A DNA stretch of 37,045 nt from Phycisphaerae bacterium (lineage in GTDB: Bacteria > Planctomycetota > Phycisphaerae > Sedimentisphaerales > Anaerohalosphaeraceae), in contig JAOUFG010000015.1 in assembly GCA_029858345.1 (NCBI GenBank), forward strand, positions 1 through 37,045, given 5' to 3'. Below are positions 16,673-24,648 of the stretch, piece after piece (within the stretch, counting starts at the first letter, position 1; each line of letters begins with the position of its first letter). The notes beneath the pieces are model-generated. The model saw only the letters and a program-made list of their open reading frames with translations. It was not told the DNA's origin and ran no database searches. The position numbers and the translations under genes were made by a program.

Positions 16673-17364
16673 TTACTGCTGGATATTGTCTCAAACTGTT
16701 TCAAGATTTCTACCGACGCCGAGGCACCGATGCGTGAGACGCCCGCTTCGATGAAGGACAGGGCCTGCTCCAATGTTTTGATGCCGCCGGCGGCCTTGAT
16801 TCTGCATCGCGGTGCGGCTTCGGCCATGAGTTTGACATCTTCAATCTTGGCTCCGCCTGCTTTGTGGAAGCCGGTGCTGGTTTTGAGAAAATCTACGCCC
16901 GCACCCTGAGCTATCTCACAGACAAATCGAATCTGTTCGTCCGTCAGGGCAGCCGATTCGATAATCACCTTCAACGGAACAACCGGTTTTAGGGATTGGC
17001 ACACCTGAACGACTGCCTTAAAATCCGTTCTCAGGTATTTAGCATCTCCTGCAAGGACCGCGGCCAGATCCGCCACGATATCCACCTCATCAGCGCCGTC
17101 CATAATGACCGCTTCGGCCTCGTAGGCCTTCACTTTTGACAGATTCGTCCCGTATGGAAAACCCGCCACTGAAACCACTTTCACCCCCGTTCCATGCAGA
17201 ATCTCCGCACACAGCGCCACCCACCGCGGTTGCACACACACCGCGTAAAACCCATACTCAACCGCCTCCTGGCAATGCCGCCGAATATCTGATTCCGTCG
17301 CCATACAATCCAGCAGCGTATGATCAAAATACTTCGCTAATTGTTCCTTATTTTGTATTGTCAT
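16645..17364 (-). CDS. deoC: Deoxyribose-phosphate aldolase
   Basis: The 239-aa class I aldolase splits 2-deoxyribose 5-phosphate into acetaldehyde and glyceraldehyde 3-phosphate during deoxynucleoside breakdown. FDHTLLDCMAT near the start, FLKTSTGFHKAGG with the Schiff-base Lys, and KAAGGIKT with the proton-relay Lys are all present. The last eight or so residues (NLTTEITE) come from the R2 repeat, so the original C-terminus has probably been replaced; the catalytic core is untouched. It overlaps the small membrane-protein gene by an ATGA, which indicates translational coupling. Confidence 0.93.
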   Translation of the reverse strand: MTIQNKEQLAKYFDHTLLDCMATESDIRRHCQEAVEYGFYAVCVQPRWVALCAEILHGTGVKVVSVAGFPYGTNLSKVKAYEAEAVIMDGADEVDIVADLAAVLAGDAKYLRTDFKAVVQVCQSLKPVVPLKVIIESAALTDEQIRFVCEIAQGAGVDFLKTSTGFHKAGGAKIEDVKLMAEAAPRCRIKAAGGIKTLEQALSFIEAGVSRIGASASVEILKQFETISSSKNLTTEITE

Positions 17365-17594
17365 ATGCCTTTATTGTCTCTTATTTTTTTCTTACAATAC
17401 CCAATATTGACAAGATCACCAACCAAGCCAAACAAACCTCCCGATAGGATAACCAGATAAACCCACCAAGCTGGATTCCATATAATCCAAACTATAAATG
17501 CGAAAGTGATGCTAACCGAGGCAAATATAATATTACCGAGCATTGCTTTCTTTGACTGGATAAGATATTTCTCTGCATCCTTCATGGTCTTCAT
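17361..17594 (-). CDS. Small membrane protein of unknown function
   Basis: The 77-aa protein has two predicted membrane helices (about residues 18-40 and 43-62) and a basic tail (YCKKKIRDNKGI). I know no family for it. It is visibly more AT-rich than deoC and scpA on either side. Its stop overlaps the deoC start as ATGA, which argues for a real, coupled gene. Its first codons (MKTMKDAEK) lie next to a repeat-like stretch at 17591-17633, so the exact start is uncertain. The combination of low GC, a flanking repeat and no known homology resembles the orphan gene at 24.6 kb. Confidence 0.6.
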   Translation of the reverse strand: MKTMKDAEKYLIQSKKAMLGNIIFASVSITFAFIVWIIWNPAWWVYLVILSGGLFGLVGDLVNIGYCKKKIRDNKGI

Positions 17595-17633
17595 GCTCTT
17601 TATGGTTGAACAATTCGCAATCCGTGGCTAATT
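17591..17633 (-). repeat. R2-type single arm (R2-b)
   Basis: On the minus strand this reads TTAGCCACGGATTGCG, then ATAAAGAGCATGAAG. It resembles the CCACGGA arms of R2 followed by the ATAAAGAGCATGAAG wording common in such intergenic repeats. It lies between the scpA stop and the small membrane-protein start. No matching opposite arm was found close by. Confidence 0.5.
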
Positions 17634-18768
17634 ATTGCAACGATTCTTCCACAGATTCCGGCGATGGTGCGGGTTGTTTTTGCGGCGGCAGTTCCATGAT
17701 CGGAATGCGGGGTTTTCGCGGTTTTTCGGGCACCTCGACGTTTACAGCTTCCTGCTCTGGTTCTTCCGCCTCAGCTTTCTGTTCTACAGATGGAATTTCC
17801 AAAATGGGTATGCGCGGCTTTTCCGGTTCATCCGAAGACACCTGAATCGAAGAAAGCTCTTTGGCAAATTCGTCATCATCAATGTCTTCGTCGTAGATTT
17901 GGTCGACTCCTTGCTCATCTTCGGCCACCTCAACTTCTTCCTGCAAAATCTGATCCGCTGCGTCCTGCTCCTGAGAAGCCATCTCCATAGCTTCCGGATT
18001 GGCATAGATCGCATTATGCACAGCTTCTTCGGCCGGTTCGGTTGTCAGGGATTTCAGATAGATCGGTCCCGTTGCATCCGGCTGCTCCACCCAGATCAGG
18101 TGATTCCGCATCAGCTCCAGCATGCCTAAAAACAGCCCGATCATCGCCAGCCGATTATTGCGGTCCTCGAAGGCCTTCTGCAACGACATCGGCCCTTCGG
18201 TCTGCAAACGATGCAGCAGTTCGATCTGATACAGATCAATCGGCGTGTCATCCTTAATGTGATCAAAGTCCTGATAGTGCCCGGTCGCCTGCAGGATCGC
18301 GTCAAATGCCTCCAGCAGCGTCCAAATACTGACCTGATCCAGGTCCAGTTCCGGTTCCTCGGTCGGCTTGACTTTTTCAAGAATCGTATCCGGCCGTGAG
18401 AATCGCAATTGCCTTTCCTCGGCGGCATCCTGCAGGAGATTGGCCGCGTCCTTGAACTTCTTATACTCCAGAAGCTGCCGCACCAGTTCGGCACGCGGGT
18501 CCTGAAGATCGCCGTCGCCCTGCTCATCCAGTTCCGGCTTGGGCAGCAGCATGATCGACTTGATTTCCATCAGCGTCGCCGCCATCACCAAAAACTCACC
18601 CGCCAGATCGATGTCCAGCATTTTCAGCATTTCGAGATACTGGATGTACTGCTCGGTAATATGCGAAATCGGGATGTCGTAGATATCGACCTCTTCCTTA
18701 CGCACCAGATACAGCAGCAAATCCAGCGGCCCGGCGAAGCTGTCAAGTTGGACTTTATACTCACTCAT
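17632..18768 (-). CDS. scpA: Segregation and condensation protein A, with long acidic tail
   Basis: The 378-aa kleisin subunit of the SMC-ScpAB condensin has an N-terminal SMC-binding region (residues 1-80, FAGPLDLLLYLVRKEEVDIYD) and a C-terminal winged helix ending near residue 240. Normal ScpA is about 250 aa. The extra 130 or so residues are acidic and hold two copies of a short motif, EKPRIPILEIP (316-326) and RKPRIPIMELP (351-361). The start overlaps the DUF2007 stop by ATGA. Upstream are DUF2007 and trpS. scpB is not in the window. The tail is probably disordered, and its motifs may bind a partner. Confidence 0.93.
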   Translation of the reverse strand: MSEYKVQLDSFAGPLDLLLYLVRKEEVDIYDIPISHITEQYIQYLEMLKMLDIDLAGEFLVMAATLMEIKSIMLLPKPELDEQGDGDLQDPRAELVRQLLEYKKFKDAANLLQDAAEERQLRFSRPDTILEKVKPTEEPELDLDQVSIWTLLEAFDAILQATGHYQDFDHIKDDTPIDLYQIELLHRLQTEGPMSLQKAFEDRNNRLAMIGLFLGMLELMRNHLIWVEQPDATGPIYLKSLTTEPAEEAVHNAIYANPEAMEMASQEQDAADQILQEEVEVAEDEQGVDQIYDEDIDDDEFAKELSSIQVSSDEPEKPRIPILEIPSVEQKAEAEEPEQEAVNVEVPEKPRKPRIPIMELPPQKQPAPSPESVEESLQ

Positions 18769-19028
18769 TCGTTTTCTTCATCCCTGGTGTCCTCGTCGCT
18801 GTCTTCAAGCGGCTCCATATGCGCCAGCACCTGCCTGGCCCGTTCCGCATCGGCCTCAAAGACCCTCAGTTCCACTTTGATTGCGTTAATGTGCGGCAGC
18901 ACCGCCAGCAAATCCTCGCCAAACACAACTGACTCAATCCCCGCGTTTTCCAGGGCCAGTTTGGCCAGTTCCGCGTCAAAACTGCCCTCAAACTCGGCTA
19001 TCGGCACCAATTTCTGATCGTCACGCAT
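18765..19028 (-). CDS. DUF2007-like small protein
   Basis: The 87-aa protein resembles the DUF2007 (putative signal-transducing) family. A beta-alpha-beta start (KLVPIAEFEGSFDAELAKLA) is followed by GIESVVFGEDL and a C-terminal EADAERARQVL segment, as in that fold. A very acidic tail (DSDEDTRDEENE) ends the protein. It overlaps trpS by 8 bp and scpA by 4 bp, so all three are translationally linked. GGAG precedes the start. Function in this family is unknown. Confidence 0.75.
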   Translation of the reverse strand: MRDDQKLVPIAEFEGSFDAELAKLALENAGIESVVFGEDLLAVLPHINAIKVELRVFEADAERARQVLAHMEPLEDSDEDTRDEENE

Positions 19029-19998
19029 TTCGCACTACTCCTAATCCGGTTGCATTCCGCACACGCTCCATCGTTCCGGATGCAACAGCCCTTGCTTTCT
19101 GCGCTCCCTTGCACAGCACTTCTTCAACGTAATCGGTATTCTCATCCAGTTCCGCACGCTTCTGACGGAACGGACGGAAGTACTCATGCAGCAATTCCAC
19201 CACGCGTTTTTTGACCGTGCCGTAGCCGGTTCCGCCAGCCCCATATTTTTGGTCCCACTCAGCCAGTTCATTCTCATCGGCAACCAGCTTGAGCAAAGCA
19301 AACACATTACATGTGTCCGGGTTCTTGGGGTCCTCGACCGGCGTGGAATCTGTCACAATCCGCATCACCTTTTTCTTGACCGCGTTTTCCGGTTCAAAAA
19401 TCTCGATGGTATTGTCGTAGCTCTTACTCATTTTCCGCCCGTCGATCCCCGGAACGACCGCCACGGATTTGAGGATATATTCTTCGGGAACAACGAATGT
19501 CTCGCCGTAGATGTTATTGAATTTATTCGCGATATCCCGCGTTACTTCGATATGCTGTTTCTGATCCTGCCCGACCGGCACCACATTGCTGTCGAACATC
19601 AGGATATCCGCCGCCTGCAGAACCGGATACGCAAACAACCCATGCACCGGCGACAGACCCTGCTCGACTTTGTCCTTGAAGCTGGTGCACCGCTGCAAGA
19701 GGCCCATCGGCGTCACGCAGGACAGAATCCACGCCAGTTCGGTCACTTCCGGCACATCCGACTGCCGCCAGAAAACCGTCTTCTCCGGGTCCAGCCCCAA
19801 TGCCAGATAATCCTTGGCCACATCGAACGTGCGTTCGGCGAAATGCTTGGGATCCGGGTTGGTCGTCAGGGCATGGTAGTCGGCAATAAAGTAAAAACCC
19901 TCGTTTTCGGCCTGCAATTGTAGATGCTGCCGCATGGCACCGAAAAAATTGCCAATATGAAGCTTGCCGGATGGCTGAATTCCCGAAAGTACTCGCAA
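19021..19998 (-). CDS. trpS: Tryptophanyl-tRNA synthetase
   Basis: The 325-aa class I aminoacyl-tRNA synthetase attaches Trp to tRNA-Trp. The HIGH-type signature is KLHIGNFFGA. KMSKS is intact in GRKMSKSYDN. GLLQRCTSFKDK and VPVGQDQKQHIEV are typical of TrpRS. The start is a TTG at 19998; AGGAG stands about 6 bp before it and the protein begins RVLSGIQPSG as expected, so the rare start is well supported. It leads the trpS-DUF2007-scpA run. The R1-c repeat lies in its upstream region in antisense orientation. Confidence 0.95.
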   Translation of the reverse strand: MRVLSGIQPSGKLHIGNFFGAMRQHLQLQAENEGFYFIADYHALTTNPDPKHFAERTFDVAKDYLALGLDPEKTVFWRQSDVPEVTELAWILSCVTPMGLLQRCTSFKDKVEQGLSPVHGLFAYPVLQAADILMFDSNVVPVGQDQKQHIEVTRDIANKFNNIYGETFVVPEEYILKSVAVVPGIDGRKMSKSYDNTIEIFEPENAVKKKVMRIVTDSTPVEDPKNPDTCNVFALLKLVADENELAEWDQKYGAGGTGYGTVKKRVVELLHEYFRPFRQKRAELDENTDYVEEVLCKGAQKARAVASGTMERVRNATGLGVVRNA

Positions 19999-20038
19999 AA
20001 TAATCTCCTGAATCTCAAATCCTTAAACGACCCTTTAC

Positions 20039-20131
20039 AACTGAAAATTCCCGTTTCTACGCGGCTCTGTAGAGTTATGACCGTAAGTTACGGATTCACT
20101 TGCGGGAACTTAATACCCTTAAGGGTATTAA
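20039..20131 (+). repeat. R1 repeat, full copy (R1-c)
   Basis: The blocks run in order: CTGAAAATTCCCGTTTCTA, CGCGGCTCTGTAGAGTT, GACCGTAAGTTACGG, TTGCGGGAAC. A perfect 20-bp palindrome ends the copy (TAATACCCTTAAGGGTATTA, 20111-20130). It lies between the coiled-coil gene and trpS. It lacks the internal CCCGATGCATCGGG segment seen in R1-d. Confidence 0.85.
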
Positions 20132-20198
20132 GGACAAAGCGTAGCAATTTTGAGCCGGAAAGTCAAGTACAGAAGGCAAAGAATGGAATTCAGTTTGT

Positions 20199-20897
20199 TT
20201 ACCCATTTACCATCAGCACGATTCCGATGACCAGGCCGACAATGGCTAAGAAGCAAATGCCGATGGCAATGCCGAAAATCCAGTAAAAACGTGTCTGCTG
20301 TTTGGCAAGGGTGTACTTCATATAGCGCTCGCTGGCCAGAAAGGTGCGGCTGATCTGCTGGAGCCATTCGGTCTGGCTGACGGTATCCTGATCCAGCCGG
20401 TCGAGTGTGTCGGAAAATTTAGTGAAATTGTCCCCCATTTTTGACTGAATTTCGGTCGAAACGGCCACTTTTTCATGGATTCCGGCCAGGTCTTCGGCCA
20501 CCTTTTCATCATGATCGACTTTTTGAACAAGCAGCTCGGCCACACGGGCAAACGCCTGCCGCTGCTCTTCGATAGCTTTGGGCATGGTCGCCAGCATATC
20601 CGGCAAGCCCTCCATCCGCTGGACAAGCTGCTGGTTTTCCTGAACCTGCCGGTCAAGATTGTCATTAATCCCCTCCAGCTTTTCAACCAGCTTTTCGACC
20701 GCCTCATTGAACATCTCGGCGGAGCTTTTCTTCCGGACCGCGGTCTGCGAACCATGCAGCGGCACCACGGAACTGTTTACGCCATCTTCAGACGTATAGG
20801 GAAAATCGTCCAATCCCGCCGTACCGCCGGAAACATTGGAGTAGCTGGGTTGTGGATCATTCTTTTTTTTGCCGATGCCGAAAATCCGTCTAAACAT
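20199..20897 (-). CDS. Coiled-coil protein with C-terminal membrane anchor
   Basis: I do not recognise this 232-aa protein. A basic start (MFRRIFGIGKKK) is followed by a low-complexity linker. A long helical, coiled-coil-like region covers about residues 60-195, with regular hydrophobic spacing. One C-terminal membrane helix (FYWIFGIAIGICFLAIVGLV) ends the protein. This resembles a tail-anchored structural or chemoreceptor-like helix bundle, but no signalling motif is seen. The ATG at 20897 is chosen because GAGG lies 5 bp upstream; a GTG two codons earlier is in frame. It is divergent from the next membrane-protein gene. Confidence 0.75.
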   Translation of the reverse strand: MFRRIFGIGKKKNDPQPSYSNVSGGTAGLDDFPYTSEDGVNSSVVPLHGSQTAVRKKSSAEMFNEAVEKLVEKLEGINDNLDRQVQENQQLVQRMEGLPDMLATMPKAIEEQRQAFARVAELLVQKVDHDEKVAEDLAGIHEKVAVSTEIQSKMGDNFTKFSDTLDRLDQDTVSQTEWLQQISRTFLASERYMKYTLAKQQTRFYWIFGIAIGICFLAIVGLVIGIVLMVNG

Positions 20898-21072
20898 GGC
20901 CACCTCGTTTCCTGTTGAAAAACACGGTTTTTATTGTGCCTATCATTAGACGCTTTTCGGCTTCTATTGCAAGAATTTTATGCTAAGCTATACGAAAAAA
21001 ATATTTTTGATTACCTCGGCCGCCCCGAATATTTATTATATTTTATTCGGAAAGCGTTATACGAGGTGAATT

Positions 21073-21690
21073 ATGCCGATACGAAGAGAAGATAAAGAGT
21101 TTATTCAGGCATTGTCCCTGCTGGGGGCTTTATGCGGGGCCTTCATCGGATTTTTTTCCGTGATCCATTTATCGGACCGTGCCCGCGAAACACATACTGA
21201 GCAGACTGAGTACACCCAAACTCAGGCCGCCCTGTTAAAACTCAAGACCACGATTGTCAATCCATCGAATCCTATCTCGAACGAAAATGTACTCAGCCAG
21301 GTCCAGCAGCATATTCCCCAAGGCCCCGCACCTGAGGTCGCACCCCGGAAAAGCTTCTGGTTGCGTCTTCCCCGCTGGGGCTATATCGGTCTTTGCAGCG
21401 GCGGCGGCATCGCAGGCGCGATCGGCGGATACTGTTCCATCTGGCTGGTCGGATGGGTCGGCTCAATTTTCGTGTTCTATCTCATTCGCGGCATGTACAA
21501 AGCTATTGGCAAGATCGCTCCGAACGCCCAGGCCGTTAAAAATACCCCCGCCGGCAGCACACAATCCTATACCGGGCAGTACCAGCGGAACGAGGAACGC
21601 ATTTTGCCAACATTGGTCAAGCTGTTTTTTCTTATCGCCTTTATCCTGTCCATCCTCGCCGCGGTCGTCTGGCGCCTAACAGCCATCTGA
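21073..21690 (+). CDS. Unknown multi-pass membrane protein
   Basis: The 205-aa protein has about four hydrophobic segments: near residues 13-33, 98-115 and 118-140, and at the C-terminus (LVKLFFLIAFILSILAAVV). A polar, Gln/Thr-rich region lies between the first and second. No family was recognised. CGAGGTG stands well placed before the ATG. A 7-bp inverted repeat (CCGAATA/TATTCGG, 21025-21050) lies just upstream and could be an operator shared with the divergent coiled-coil gene. The two membrane genes may be functionally linked. Confidence 0.75.
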   Translation: MPIRREDKEFIQALSLLGALCGAFIGFFSVIHLSDRARETHTEQTEYTQTQAALLKLKTTIVNPSNPISNENVLSQVQQHIPQGPAPEVAPRKSFWLRLPRWGYIGLCSGGGIAGAIGGYCSIWLVGWVGSIFVFYLIRGMYKAIGKIAPNAQAVKNTPAGSTQSYTGQYQRNEERILPTLVKLFFLIAFILSILAAVVWRLTAI

Positions 21691-21893
21691 GCATCCCGAT
21701 ACGTTTTGCTTCGCTGTAAGCTTCGGCCTCATAACAACCCGGTTATTCGGATAGACTCTTAGTTTGGCTGCATCTGTGTACACTGTCGTTTTGCCGGTCA
21801 ATTCCTGCTTGCTTCTGCGTATGAATCCCGATACAATCTTTACACTTTACAGAATTGAGTCGTAATGATTTCGTTACAAACCATCCGATACAA

Positions 21894-22370
21894 ATGAATG
21901 ACCTGTCAGTTGAAAAACAGTATATGAAAATGGCAATCGATCAGGCCTACATCGCCGAGGAAAACGGTGATGTGCCAATCGGCTGCGTCATTGTCTATCA
22001 GGACCAGGTCATCGGCAGGGCCTATAACCAGCGGGAACAACTGCACGACCCCACCGCCCACGCGGAAATTATCGCCCTGACCCAGGCGGCCGAGTACATC
22101 GGCAACTGGCGGCTGCACGGCTGTACGATTTACGTAACATTGGAACCGTGCCCGATGTGTGCCGGAGCGATGGTACTGGGACGACTGGACCGCCTTGTTT
22201 ATGGCACCGATGACCCCAAAACCGGGGCCGTCAAATCGCTTTATAATATCGTACAGGACGACCGGCTCAATCACCGACTGGATGTGACCTGCGGGGTGCT
22301 TGAAGATGAATGCCGCAAACAGCTTCAGGACTTCTTCCGGCGGCGCAGAGCGGAAAATTCATCACAATAG
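21894..22370 (+). CDS. tadA: tRNA-specific adenosine deaminase
   Basis: The 158-aa enzyme converts A34 to inosine in the anticodon of tRNA-Arg(ACG). The zinc site is complete: H56 and the proton-shuttle E58 in PTAHAEI, and C86/C89 in LEPCPMCAGAM. The length and the N-terminal alignment with E. coli TadA favour the ATG at 21894; an upstream TTG at 21855 in frame has no support. The ribosome-binding site is weak. It stands alone, convergent with the diguanylate cyclase gene, with R1-d between them. Guanine deaminase is a more distant alternative. Confidence 0.93.
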   Translation: MNDLSVEKQYMKMAIDQAYIAEENGDVPIGCVIVYQDQVIGRAYNQREQLHDPTAHAEIIALTQAAEYIGNWRLHGCTIYVTLEPCPMCAGAMVLGRLDRLVYGTDDPKTGAVKSLYNIVQDDRLNHRLDVTCGVLEDECRKQLQDFFRRRRAENSSQ

Positions 22371-22388
22371 CAGCTTGATATGTTTCAG

Positions 22389-22502
22389 ATACACCCTTCA
22401 GGGTAGTAAATTCCCGCGAGCAAAGTCGTAACTTATCCCGATGCATCGGGACAACCCTGCATAGCCGCGCAGAAACGGGAATTTTCAATCGTGATCAGTA
22501 TA
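22389..22502 (-). repeat. R1 repeat, longest copy (R1-d)
   Basis: Read on the minus strand: ATACTGATCACGATTG, AAAATTCCCGTTTCTG, CGCGGCTATGCAGGGTT, the palindrome TCCCGATGCATCGGGA, TAAGTTACGAC, CGCGGGAATTTACTACCC and TGAAGGGT. AATTCCCG and CGGGAATT can pair perfectly across the element. It fills the space between the convergent tadA and GGDEF genes. Confidence 0.88.
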
Positions 22503-22519
22503 GATCGACTCGCAGTCAA

Positions 22520-23602
22520 TTAGCGGGAAGAAACCTGCTCCGGTTCAAAGATATGTACCCGCCCTTTTCCGGCCTGCTTGGCGGTATAGAGAGCGCGGTC
22601 CGTGGTTTTTGTAACATCACCGGCAGTTTGTTCGCCGTTATATTGACCCACTCCAACACTGATAGACAACGTAATTCGATGCTGCTCCCAAAGCATCGGT
22701 GTTCCGTTAGTCATCGTAACCATACGCTCGGCAACGGTGACTGCGTCATTGAGCAACGTATTGGGAAGGATCACCGCAAATTCATCGCCGCCATAGCGGG
22801 CGGCAACATCGATCTGACGAATACAGGTACTGATACGGCGGGCAATTTGCTTGATCGCCATATCCCCGGCTCGATGGCCATAACGGTCATTAATCGGTTT
22901 GAGATTATCAATGTCAATCATCACGATAGACAGTTTGCCCCCATACCGCTGTGTACGGCGAAGTTCGACTTCAAGTGTCTCATAAAACATGCGATGGTTC
23001 AACATGCCCGTCAGGCCGTCCGTTTTGGCCTGACGCTGTGTTTTTTCAAATAAGCTGATATTCCCGATGGAAGCGCCAATCAACTGACGGAATAATTCCA
23101 CCACCGCGATTTCATCTTTCGTAAAGGGCGTTCCGTCGCTTTTGTCGCTTAAATTCAGAACGCCGACAACCCTGCCGTGACAGATTAACGGTGCAATAAT
23201 GCATCCGTTTGTTTGGTAGTTCTGTGAAAACACACGCTGGGTTTTATGAATATTTGGCGTCTTATGCGACTCCATATCATTAATAATCAGCAATTCCTTG
23301 CTGCGAACCGCCGCCACCATCGGTGAAGGAGGATTCTGGTTCAGGGAAACGATGTTATTAATCAGAAACGAATGATTGTTCTTTTCGAGATGCAGGATAT
23401 CGCTGTTTTCATCGAGAATATACAAAGAGGCAAGTTTAGCACTGACAAGCTTTGGAATCTCATAGATGCAAATTTCAGCGATTCGTTTAACGTCCAGACA
23501 ATTTATCTTCTTCGCAAGCGGAGTGATAATATCTAACTCGCAATTCTGAGGTACGGTTGTATTCGCTGTCTGACTTGATTCTTTCTGTATTTTTTTGCTC
23601 AT
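22520..23602 (-). CDS. GAF-GGDEF diguanylate cyclase
   Basis: The protein has 360 aa. Residues 25-185 form a GAF sensor domain (KLASLYILDEN, GCIIAPLICHGRVVGVLNL). Residues 190-355 form a GGDEF domain with the intact signature G271-G-D-E-F275 and the inhibitory I-site R262-x-x-D265 five residues before it. It should make c-di-GMP from two GTP, be regulated by a ligand or redox signal at GAF, and be subject to product inhibition. There is no membrane segment. The PilZ protein at 14.4 kb is a possible receptor. The gene stands alone. Confidence 0.93.
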   Translation of the reverse strand: MSKKIQKESSQTANTTVPQNCELDIITPLAKKINCLDVKRIAEICIYEIPKLVSAKLASLYILDENSDILHLEKNNHSFLINNIVSLNQNPPSPMVAAVRSKELLIINDMESHKTPNIHKTQRVFSQNYQTNGCIIAPLICHGRVVGVLNLSDKSDGTPFTKDEIAVVELFRQLIGASIGNISLFEKTQRQAKTDGLTGMLNHRMFYETLEVELRRTQRYGGKLSIVMIDIDNLKPINDRYGHRAGDMAIKQIARRISTCIRQIDVAARYGGDEFAVILPNTLLNDAVTVAERMVTMTNGTPMLWEQHRITLSISVGVGQYNGEQTAGDVTKTTDRALYTAKQAGKGRVHIFEPEQVSSR

Positions 23603-23920
23603 TGCCCGCTATCGCTTTGAGTTCTATCCTTGTCTTAGGTACCTGTGTTCGGTTCATTTCCTGCAATTATCTTTCTATATCGGAAGAAAAGAGCGATGCT
23701 TTAACCGGTCTTTCGGGATTTCATAGAAAAAGCTCATTATAGACCGAATCCATTCGGTGCAGGACAGGAGGACTTCCGGAAATCATTATATTTTATGCTG
23801 AAATCCCGCATATTATCAAACCCCGGCGGCATTTTTTGTGAAACACCGTACCGGATGAAGCGTCTTTAAAGTTGACGCGGTTCGATGTTTGAAGTATGGT
23901 TTGCCGAAAAGGCGATTTTC
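23603..23920. other. Intergenic region before the lemA leader
   Basis: No gene is supported. The stretch separates the leftward GGDEF gene from the rightward lemA unit. It holds the candidate lemA promoter at its right end and nothing else I could identify. Confidence 0.5.
23872..23900 (+). promoter_or_regulatory. Candidate sigma70 promoter of the lemA unit
   Basis: TTGACG (23872-23877), a 17-bp spacer and TATGGT (23895-23900) give a good promoter match. It is just upstream of R1-e, so the transcript would carry the whole R1 repeat as its 5' leader. Confidence 0.55.
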
Positions 23921-24022
23921 ATAGTGATCTTAATTGAAAATTCCCGTTGGGTCGCGGCTATGTAGGGTTTTGACCGTAAATGACAACTTCGCCCGCGAGA
24001 ATTTATTACCCTGAAGGGTATA
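23921..24022 (+). repeat. R1 repeat forming the lemA leader (R1-e)
   Basis: The blocks are ATAGTGATCTTAATTG, AAAATTCCCGTTGGG, TCGCGGCTATGTAGGGTT, GACCGTAAATGACAAC, CCCGCGAGAATTTATTACC and CTGAAGGGTATAA. The terminal hairpin (TACCC-TGAA-GGGTA) ends 4 bp before the AAGGAG that serves lemA. In-frame translation of the copy gives a false N-terminal IYYPEGY peptide. Confidence 0.88.
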
Positions 24023-24033
24023 AGGAGTTTATC

Positions 24034-24591
24034 ATGCCGCTTATCGTATTGATTGGGGTTTTGGTTATCGGGTTGTTAATACCGGTGATGATGTACAACA
24101 CGCTGGTGGGAAAACGCAACCAGATTCACAATATCTTCGGGACCATGGACGCCCTGCTGAAAAAACGCTGGGACCTGATCCCCAACCTCGTCTCGACCGT
24201 CAAGGGCTATGCCGACCATGAACGGGGGCTTTTTGAGGCCGTCACCGAGGCCCGGTCCAAGGCCCAGCAGGGCCAGCTCAACGAGGACCAGCAGGTCGGG
24301 CTGGAAAATTCGTTCATGCAGCTTCTGGGCGTGGTGTGGGCGACCGTGGAAAACTACCCTGACCTGAAGGCCTCGGATAACTTCATGCACCTGCAGCGGA
24401 CGCTGAACGAACTGGAGGAGCAGATCTCCGCCGCACGAAGGGCCTATAACGCCTCGGTCACCGACTATAATAACTCCGTCCAGATGTTCCCCACCAACAT
24501 CATCGCTTCCATGTTCAACTTCAAAGAAAAAACACTATTCCAGATCGCCGCCGCCGAACGCGAAAATCCAGAAGTCGGTAAACTTTTGTAA
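24034..24591 (+). CDS. lemA: LemA family protein
   Basis: The 185-aa protein has one N-terminal membrane helix (PLIVLIGVLVIGLLIPVMMY) and the four-helix LemA domain: NQIHNIFGTMDALLKKRWDL, IPNLVSTVKGYADHE, YNASVTDYNNSVQMFPTN. LemA proteins are common but poorly understood and often lie next to DUF3137 or TPM-domain membrane proteins. The start at 24034 is fixed by AAGGAG 6 bp upstream; the longer frame from 23980 is R1 repeat. DUF3137 lies downstream, separated by an AT-rich orphan gene flanked by repeat arms. Confidence 0.92.
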   Translation: MPLIVLIGVLVIGLLIPVMMYNTLVGKRNQIHNIFGTMDALLKKRWDLIPNLVSTVKGYADHERGLFEAVTEARSKAQQGQLNEDQQVGLENSFMQLLGVVWATVENYPDLKASDNFMHLQRTLNELEEQISAARRAYNASVTDYNNSVQMFPTNIIASMFNFKEKTLFQIAAAERENPEVGKLL

Positions 24592-24592
24592 A

Positions 24593-24609
24593 TTAACCAC
24601 AGAGGACAC
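24593..24609 (+). repeat. R2 left arm before the orphan gene (R2-c left)
   Basis: TTAACCACAGAGGACAC starts two bases after the lemA stop. It is the inverse of the arm at 25248-25278, allowing a few mismatches, and matches the CCAC-type arms at 16593-16672. Confidence 0.7.
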
Positions 24610-24648
24610 TATATTCACTGATAAAAGAAGAAGTGAAGGCAATAAAAC

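Noticed and set aside
19186-19923. Plus-strand open frame of 245 codons
   Set aside because: It is antisense to trpS, which has intact HIGH and KMSKS signatures.
22267-22488. Open frame of 73 codons on the minus strand
   Set aside because: Most of it is R1-d repeat and the rest is antisense to tadA. Similar peptide wording near 20050 has the same origin.
23557-23742. Plus-strand open frame of 61 codons
   Set aside because: It overlaps the GGDEF start region in antisense, has no ribosome-binding site and no recognisable protein features.
23980-24033. N-terminal extension of LemA (IYYPEGYKEF)
   Set aside because: It is encoded by the R1 repeat. The same peptide wording appears before the unrelated TraR/DksA gene, and AAGGAG fixes the start at 24034.
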